Shown here piece by piece: positions 57,181-64,000 of a stretch of 64,000 bases of DNA. The notes below the pieces were generated by a model. The model did not search any database and was not told the DNA's origin. It saw nothing but the letters and a program-made list of their open reading frames with translations. Source of the DNA: Acestrorhynchus altus. Taxonomy: Eukaryota > Chordata > Actinopteri > Characiformes > Acestrorhynchidae. Location: contig CM067523.1 of assembly GCA_034509495.1 (NCBI GenBank), positions 5,333,996 to 5,397,995 on the forward strand, given 5' to 3'. The stretch's first letter is position 1, and the number at the start of each line of letters is the position of its first letter. The position numbers and the translations under genes are program-made.

Positions 57181-57224
57181 AGATGTCCAACCCAAATGAC
57201 TGTCCACCCTCTCAAATTAATGAA

Positions 57225-57670
57225 TCAGTCACTCATTATCTTATCCGGTTAGTCCTGAATAGGTTCGTGGTGGATCCAGGGGCTCCTTGGAATCATTTGG
57301 CGCAAGGCAGGAATAACCCTTGGACAAGGTGACGGTCCATTTTACGGTAACACACAGACACTCACTCTTATGGACAGTTCATCTACCAGATGCATTTTTG
57401 GCAGGTGGTAGGAAACTGTAGGATGGGCTGGAGGGGCATTCCATAGACAAGGGGCAGCAGAGCAGAAGGCCTCGTCACCCATGGTGCTAAGAATGTATTC
57501 GTTTTCTTGGGAAAGTAGTTATTTTGGGTGGGAAAGGGCATTGCCATAGATGCACTGGTGGGTAAGGACAGAAACCTTGTATTCGATCCTGGTGGAGATG
57601 GGAAGCACTGCTCAGGAACACTGATGAGCACTGTTATGAAGGTCTGCAGTCTGTAGACTGAAATGCATTG
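57225..57670. repeat. Repeat-like sequence downstream of madd
   Basis: The first part (tcattatcttatccggttag, then tttggcgcaaggcaggaata) matches a fish repeat I recognise by its pattern. The second part has no clear class. Confidence 0.4.
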
Positions 57671-57835
57671 TAGTAACCAATGCATAACCAAGTTATATTC
57701 CCTATTCAGCCTACCACAGTTTAAACCAGATTTGTCATGTGAAACACTCCTCTGATAACTGAATTACTGCAGTAAGTCTTACACATACTGCAATGACAAC
57801 GACTCACACGTACACAGCACTTTGTTTTGAAAAGA

Positions 57836-57841
57836 TTTATT
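57836..57841 (-). terminator. Possible bbox1 polyadenylation signal
   Basis: The plus strand reads tttatt, which is AATAAA on the minus strand, about 1.9 kb beyond the bbox1 stop. It is the only candidate I noted in this interval, and the 3' UTR length is unverified. Confidence 0.25.
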
Positions 57842-59049
57842 TCAATAATGTGTAACTACACTATGTCACTGACAGCAGGAGTCTTACAGGATGTATCCTG
57901 AACAGATGGAAATCTGGCTAATTAGTTTTGCTTTTCAGTTTCAGCAATGTTGATGTTTTCTGGGTGGTGGAGTAATAATAGTAAACTTCATTTCGGAAAT
58001 CCTCTCTGCAGGATTTATGAAGTTCTCGAAGTTACCATTGGTGTCACTTTTATAAGATGTACAAATTGGAGCAAGGTTTGTCATGTGCGGGCTTATTAAC
58101 TTTACTACTGCAAACATCATATCAAATACCATAATCATTGTGGAAGATATGGAGATATCTTAGCAATAAGGCCATTAAAGAATGTGTACACAATTGCAAA
58201 GCCCTTTTCTGTAAGACACCAAGTTAGAATATCAAGGTGATAATGCATTGGTTGTGCCCAAGGTAAACATATAGCCATATTCATATACCTAGAAAACTAC
58301 TCTGAAAGAAAAGAAAAGGACCTAATCATCAAAAGCTCCAAAATTGTTAAGCACTCAGTAGCCATGCTTTGCATTTTATGCAACAAAAAAAAAAGGAAAA
58401 AAGTTCACTTTTTCTCAGGTCAGCACAAGGATTAATCTAATGTTTAAACTGTACAAGATCTATAGGAATTGTGGGTGGTTCTTCAGCTTGAAATTGGTGG
58501 AATGTCTGTAAGGTGCTTCAAAAAAGGAAAAAGTTCTTTGAGGTTCTTGAAGATTCCTGGAAGCACATTGAGTTTCCTCCACAGTTTCAAATTGAAGAAC
58601 CTCCAATGATCCTCAAGGATCGTGCACTTTTTATAATGTATATGAAAGTATCAGGCAAAGCTGTGTACCAAACGGCTCACTTTGTAAGCTACAGTCTAGT
58701 ACTCTAAAGTTAGATGCCTTATTTGTTCTCCTAAATAAAACTCTGACTGATTTTTTTAAAGTTTACGTCATTTAAATGAATAATTTACAATGTACACATA
58801 AAGCATTATGATGAATAAATCCTAGCACACACAAATGTCTGATGTGTTGTTATTACTCCATAAAGTCATAACTGCCTTGTACTGCTCCATAATAGCTTGG
58901 CACTTAGTGATGATTAACGGAGGAAAAAGTACCGCAATGCCCAGGATAAGCTTAAGTCTGCAGACGCCAAGAACATGACTGAGGAGTAGAACATCAAGAA
59001 CAAAGGGAAAAACTCTGTGGGAATAGATAGACCGTGAGTAATCATTAAA

Positions 59050-59345
59050 GGGATTTTTATATCCCAGATAAAATGCTTATGTGGGGCTTGTATGAGGAGT
59101 CCAACTGGGAACCAGAACATTTTGTGCATAGGGTCCATGTTGGGCCCCACTTATGGATGCCCACCACAGTCTCTGATGTTCCCCATCTGGGTTGTTCTCT
59201 GCAATGAGGGCTTAGATGGACCCTTGTGAGATTAAGGTGGGCTGTAACGTCAAGAACCATTTGGGAAGCCCAACTATGTTCCAACAACACATCTACAAAC
59301 CCATGCCCACCCAAAACCCACATGAGCATGTTGGCTGGGAGTCCA
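59050..59345. repeat. Unclassified repeat-like block
   Basis: Local enrichment for tgggccc, gcccacc and tgggc-type words unlike its surroundings suggests an eroded tandem or transposon-derived block. Confidence 0.3.
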
Positions 59346-59785
59346 GTAGATAAGCTTCAGTGTCATTATACATATATGAAAATTGGCCATATTTTCTGCA
59401 GGAAGGCCTTACATGAAGGGAAGAATTTTGTTGGAATTGTGTGGGAGCTTTGGTACTGGACTGCTAACAATGATAAAAGAAAAAACATCTAAGCACACTT
59501 TTGCTTTTGGCTCAAACAGGAAAGTTACTGAACAAGAACACAAAACTAAAGAGAAAGAAAACTAAACAGACCTGAGCAGATTTACTGGCTGCTTAACATT
59601 AAACTCATTAGAGTTCTAGAATAGGGAGAGGTAAAGATGATCTCTTCTCAAGTGAGCAAGGAACACCTACGTTTAAGACATGTCGAGGTGAAAGTACTGT
59701 CTTTAAAAGTGCCATAAAGAGAAGTTAGCCCAACGCAGCACAATGGTTCAGCTTCAAACTTTGACACCTACTGACCAACTGTGAA

Positions 59786-59961
59786 TCAGAGATTGGGGCT
59801 TTCGCTGTCCCCATGAACAGCCTTGCGGAGGATCCGGAGACGGGACATCACCTCATCCCAGTCCAGATATGCCCCCTCCAGATGTCTCAGGTTGTCACTC
59901 TGGGACTGGTAGCTCTTGCGGCCATGCAGCAGACGCCAGTTATCAAAGGTCACCAGGTCAC
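59786..59961 (-). CDS. bbox1: bbox1 last coding exon
   Basis: On the minus strand, after cttgcag, it encodes DLVTFDNWRLLHGRKSY, HLEGAYLDWDEVMSRLRILR and a short divergent tail to TGA (plus-strand tca at 59786-59788). It carries the distal iron-ligand histidine. Confidence 0.95.
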
Positions 59962-62835
59962 CTGCAAGAGCAACCAATAACATTTTGCTGTCATATACTA
60001 TTTAATTTCTACCCGATTCAGATTCAGGCCACTGACGGACACTAAACTGTCGGTCATTCATGAAAACGTCCTCCATAATGTTGTGTGCACTGCAATATTT
60101 TGCGCAAAACTGTGCTGTTGCCTGCTAATTGAACCTTCACACTCTGCTCTTACTGGTGCAATTAATGAAGATTGGCCACCAGGCTGCTGCAATTTAGCCA
60201 TGAAACCTCCCACACTAAAATAACAGGGGTTTCAGTTTCATTGTCCAACCCCTGTATGTGTAATTATAAATAATGTGTATTCGTTCATATATATTTTAAA
60301 AGTATTGGAAATATTCACCATATTGAGGCTTCCAAGCCTAAGGGTCTGTATGCAGCCCACCCTCCTCACAGCAATGCTCCAAAATAGTATATCTCCACAT
60401 AAAATTGTAATCTAATATTCTTGTGTGTCCAAACTTTTTGCTAGTACTGTATCTTTCATTCTCTCTGTCTCCCAAAAAAATGCATACACAGTCAAATCAG
60501 CCAACACTGACAACCAATACTTTGGTTTAAGCATTGCCAAGAATTCAGATGCCCTATATCCCGCCTGCTTGACCCTGCCTATCAACCAAAATAAGTTTGA
60601 CCTCAGTGGCAGCTGCACTACTAGAAAATCTAGTAACTATATGACAGTAATACAGGCTGAACAGGTACATTTGAATACATTATAGTTCAAACACTAAAAA
60701 CAATAAATCCTGAACAGTTAACAGACATAATCACAGAGAGTTCTGGGCAGTTATATCCCCACTGCTACAATATGTATATGATATGACTTCACTGAAAACT
60801 GACCAATATTCTTTTTTTATCAGATACATAAAGTAAGTACTGACATGGGTCACAAAATGTTCCAGAACGAATGGGCCCTAAAACAATCATAAATACGAAA
60901 TAGATTGTGAATATGTGGAAAAGTGCATGTATCAATCTTCCCTATGAGAAGAAAATCCCACATTCTGTATCCAAATCTTTGTGGACACCCCTTCTAACCA
61001 ATGCATTCGGCTACTTTAAGCAGGTGTCCCAATACTTTATGCACATAGTGCATGTGTGCTGGGAGAAACTTTGTCTTCTGTCTGGCAGCTCTTACTGTTC
61101 GTGCTGCTCAGTTTTCCATCAAGCCCTGGCCTCTGGACACTTTCAAATGGAGAAATGGATGTAAGCCTTTACATGTGTTTAAAGCGATAACACAAACAAC
61201 ACTGTGACAAATCACGCAGAGCAGAAGCCTTCGGCCAAGTTCAGTATCTGTTATCGATTTGAACGTCAGTATGAAGTAAACCCAAGAGGCAATAAAGCTC
61301 AACTGGTGCTTTATGTGGGAATTCAATCCAGTAGGAAAAAGAGAGTTGGGTTCATTGCTCTTGTTTTGGTGCATTTGCTGTTATACTGACCTGGTTCCAT
61401 CCTGTAGGTGACAACATTCTCTGGCTGGTTCATGAGCTCCACAAAGGTTCTCAGTGAACAGTAGAAGGGCTGGACCTGGTCAAGAGGCAGGTCCAAAACA
61501 GAATCTCGTGTGGCATTGTTGTAGTTGATTCTGACCACACGGCCTTCACTGTCCACACTGGATACAGAGAGAGATCTAATTAAGCATCAACACTAATGAA
61601 CATCACAAAGCTTTTAATATAGTGGTCAAACGAAAGATGGCGCTGTTTTTTCATAAATGCTGGTGGGTGATGTGGCACAATTTTTAATGTTTATGTACAA
61701 AGCTTGAGGATCCAAGATTAGTGTTGAAGATACTCGTGCAAAGAGGTTGATCATTGTGTCATATATTTCATATTCACAACATTTAAAGTTTTTTTTTTTT
61801 GAAAGTTGATACTGTGATTAATAATCTGTTCACACTTGAATGATATTGTTCTAATATTTTGAGATTCTGGATTTCTGGTTTTCATAAGTTATGAGCCAAA
61901 CTGATCAACAGTAAAACAAAGAAAGGCTTGAAACGTCACTTTATGCGTAATGAATATGAAATATGACAGTTTAACTATTTGAATGAAATGCAAAAATAGA
62001 ATGAAGGAGCTTTTTAACAATATTCAAATGTTTTGAGATGCACTAGTAGGTGCATTCTGAGGCATGAAAGCATGTTATGTATTTACTTATTCAAAACTCC
62101 AAGTTGAGTTCATGTAATCAGTCTCGGTTATTGTTTTACAAGCCCATATATGGTGCTTTTCCACTGTATGGTACCTACACTGCTGTACTTATCTCTACTT
62201 TTTACTTTTCCATTAAGCCAAACTGGAAACTGGCTCGTGAATCCAAAGCCAGAGAGAATGGCAATGCAGACATGCATATCGTTACAGTCCAAAGATGCAC
62301 AAACATCTCCAAACAGGAAACTGCACAGCAGTTTAAATAGAAGTGAATGTAAAATAAGAGCTTATTTTACTCATTTTAGAACATTTCTGTTGGTCAGTTC
62401 ATCCAGAATTGTTTACACAGTGTAAAGAGCAGCTACTGGGTTTGGACCATGCAGAAAACTAAAACCAGACAATCGTCATCAGACAGCACTGATATGCTGT
62501 TTAGGTTGCTAGGTAGCTATATTGTGAAATGTGAAGCTGCCCCCAGCTGTATATCATAGGTATCATATCATAGTTCTGCCCTGCGCTTCTCAGACCTGGT
62601 GCACTCTAATGTGTGTTCATGTCAGTCATGAGTCTCACTCTATGATGTGGTTCTTGGACTGGACGCTGAAGTCGCAGTAGTCAGAGCCTGTGTCAGTGAA
62701 GTCCACGCGGAGTGACGAGAGTGTGTTAAAGGCGTCAGGGTGATCTTTCCTCAGCAGCTCAGCCATGTGAAAGCCGTCCACCACCTCACTCTCGCCACCC
62801 TGCTGGGCCTGCTGCAGACAGTGCAGGAACTGCAC
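59786..62835 (-). CDS. bbox1: bbox1, gamma-butyrobetaine dioxygenase, C-terminal 179 residues (partial at the right edge)
   Basis: BBOX1 is the Fe(II)/2-oxoglutarate hydroxylase that makes L-carnitine from gamma-butyrobetaine in the cytosol. Three exons (62835-62639, 61557-61391 and 59961-59786) join in continuous phase to 540 nt including the TGA. They match human BBOX1 from about residue 210 to the end: GGESEVVDG, DYCDFSVQSK, RINYNNATRD, VQPFY, FDNWRLLHGR and RHLEGAYLDWD. The His in LLHGR is the third iron ligand, and the Arg that follows by a few residues belongs to the 2-oxoglutarate site. The other two iron ligands (the HxD motif) lie on an exon beyond 64000. TMLHE is the nearest paralogue, but the C-terminal sequence favours BBOX1. 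The gene is convergent with madd. Confidence 0.94.
60030..60258 (-). mobile_element. Tc1-like transposon end
   Basis: It ends ttcattgtccaacccctgta, whose reverse complement is a common Tc1-family terminus in fish. Internal gaagattggccaccaggctg is in the same family context. Confidence 0.6.
60350..60455. repeat. Transposon-derived fragment
   Basis: It ends gtgtgtccaaactttttgct followed by agtactgta, a typical fish Tc1-type terminus. Confidence 0.4.
60965..61080. repeat. Common fish non-autonomous repeat
   Basis: It contains tttgtggacaccccttctaa, then atgcattcggctactttaag, a frequent fish repeat head. Confidence 0.45.
61391..61557 (-). CDS. bbox1: bbox1 exon (penultimate)
   Basis: On the minus strand it starts after gtatccag and encodes VDSEGRVVRINYNNATRD and QVQPFYCSLRTFVELMNQP, ending GAACCAG|gtcagt in phase 1. 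Confidence 0.94.
61558..62638 (-). other. bbox1 intron
   Basis: AT-rich intron sequence with a MITE-like stretch around 62135-62560 (it begins near gcttttccactgtatggtac, a common fish repeat end). Nothing else was recognised. Confidence 0.45.
62639..62835 (-). CDS. bbox1: bbox1 exon (third from last)
   Basis: On the minus strand the acceptor is ttttccag and the exon opens VQFLHCLQQ, continues VVDGFHMAELL and DFTDTGSDYCDFSVQSKN, and ends ATAGA|gtgaga with two leftover bases. Confidence 0.93.
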
Positions 62836-63103
62836 CTGGAAAAATCAGTCACACAAACAGGGCTAAGCCTGGATTCTAGTCAAACATACACATACACAGA
62901 TTTATGACCTGTTAATAAGCTCTATGAGTGAACATGACTAAGGCAGTGCTGGGGTAATCCAGACCCAGTACTCTGTAAAATTTTGCTTTGCATCACAGCA
63001 CAACACATAAGCTTGCTGCTGAAAAAGAGTCGTATAATTATATATTTTACAATTATATATTTTATATATTTTAATTATAATTCACGGCTGCTGATTGGTA
63101 AAA

Positions 63104-63200
63104 AATTGTCATTTTTTACCAAATTTTTTACCAATTCTTTTACAAAATTGTCATTTTTTACCAATTTATTACCAATTCTTTTACAAAATTGTCATTTTTT
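63104..63200. repeat. Short tandem repeat, period about 42 nt, 2.4 copies
   Basis: The phrase aattgtcattttttacc starts at 63104, 63146 and (cut short) 63187, giving two units and a partial third. Confidence 0.75.
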
Positions 63201-63609
63201 TTACTAACACCAGGCTTAAACCCTGTCCACAAGTTTTAATTATGGTTCCAATACAAGCTGCAATAGTACTATCTACTCTTACACTAGCTGTTGGTACACT
63301 ACTGTGAGTGTTAATGAGGTTGGATACTAATGTTGATTAGTTCAGAATCATAATCACTGCTCCAACTCATTCTTAATGTACTGGATGGAGCTCCATATCT
63401 GCAGAGAATGCAGGTCTACTTCTCTTGCTGGAGAACTTTATACACCGCATCGTGTTCTAGTGGCAATGCTGTTCTGTGGATTTTATATACAGTACAATGT
63501 GTGCACTGCCAAATAATGGCATTGGAATTGTGCAGAAATAAAATTTGTCATTTGAAATGACATGAGTGGTCATTTGAAATCCATGTATGCATTCTTTTTT
63601 ATTATTATT

Positions 63610-63905
63610 ATTATTATTTTATACCAGTTGATATTTGGAAGTGCTGATTATCCAATCCTGCTAGGACTCTCCCCATCAAACACAATGCTCCCAAAACTAG
63701 CAGCTGTTCGAGAGAAAATGCCAGGTCCCCAACTCTGATACAGTGGCTAACAGACGCCTGTGCCGACCAGCATCACATTGGGTGTGATGTGGGGAGAGAG
63801 TGACATCTACACATCCAGGGAGAGCATGGCCAGTTTTGCTCCCTCTGACTCGCATGACCCAGCTTTCGAACCTGCAATCCTCAGATCATAGCTAGTCCAA
63901 TAAAA
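63610..63905 (-). mobile_element. tRNA-derived SINE, minus-strand copy
   Basis: Reverse complement of the SINE family: ggaagtgctgattatccaat at the 3' side and a tRNA-like B box (ttcgaacctgcaat, reversed) near 63865. It is degraded. Confidence 0.65.
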
Positions 63906-64000
63906 TTCAGAATCAAAATTTCATTTTAAGGTTTGTAGACAAGCAGTAAAACATCTGTAACTGAATGTATGATTTAATTGAATTTTTTAAACATACATTT

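Larger units (their letters stand above)
55480..57195 (+). other. madd: madd 3' UTR (estimated)
   Basis: About 1.7 kb lie from the stop codon to just past the second AATAAA. Open frames inside it (for example 56457-56912) have no recognisable similarity. The end position is inferred from the signal; no transcript data are available. Confidence 0.6.
57196..59785. other. Space between the convergent madd and bbox1 3' ends
   Basis: It holds repeat-like sequence at 57225-57670 and 59050-59345, and possibly the bbox1 3' UTR, if the minus-strand AATAAA at 57836-57841 is used. No protein gene was recognised. Confidence 0.5.
59962..61390 (-). other. bbox1 last intron
   Basis: It contains a Tc1-like fragment (60030-60258) and two other transposon-type remnants around 60350-60455 and 60965-61080. 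No gene was recognised. Confidence 0.5.
62836..64000 (-). other. bbox1 intron running off the window
   Basis: It holds a short tandem repeat (63104-63200) and a minus-strand SINE (63610-63905). No further bbox1 exon was found before the right edge. Confidence 0.5.

Overview
The window is vertebrate nuclear DNA, almost certainly from a teleost fish. Genes are split into short exons with GT-AG introns, and the introns are packed with fish-type repeats: decayed Tc1/mariner copies, Rex1- and Rex3-like and L2-like LINEs, a tRNA-derived SINE family, and microsatellites. The species cannot be named from sequence alone. The repeat mix would suit an ostariophysan (characin or catfish type), but that is inference.

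Two protein genes are supported. The first is madd (MAP kinase-activating death domain protein, also DENN/MADD or Rab3-GEP), on the plus strand from a 5' UTR exon at 7934 to a stop at 55479 and a polyadenylation signal at 57175. I placed 36 coding exons by matching recalled vertebrate MADD and checking splice sites and codon phase at every junction. They sum to 4989 nt (1662 codons plus stop) with no frameshift or internal stop. Exons 1-10 carry the tripartite DENN module, exons 11-26 the long disordered, serine- and acid-rich middle, exons 27-29 the death domain, and exons 30-33 a PH-like region followed by a conserved C-terminus.

The second gene is bbox1 (gamma-butyrobetaine dioxygenase), on the minus strand and cut by the right edge. 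Its last three coding exons lie at 62835-62639, 61557-61391 and 59961-59786. The two genes are convergent; about 2.6 kb separates the distal madd polyadenylation signal from the bbox1 stop codon.

Layout: 1-7933 is upstream sequence, or intron if the first noncoding exon is further out, with repeats. 7934-57195 is madd. 57200-59785 is the space between the convergent 3' ends. 59786-64000 is the 3' part of bbox1. Large repeat-rich introns occur after exons 3, 7, 15, 16, 21, 33 and 34.

The gene content is ordinary, and I see no novel multi-gene system. The most interesting signals concern madd splicing and its untranslated regions. There are two phase-matched candidate microexons of 18 and 30 nt beside a 60-nt cassette exon, and a 9-nt candidate microexon in the DENN module. 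A 57-nt cassette exon and a 70-nt frame-shifting exon are set among direct repeats and pyrimidine tracts. The 5' UTR has two upstream ORFs, and two perfect Pumilio-type sites occur only in the long 3' UTR form.
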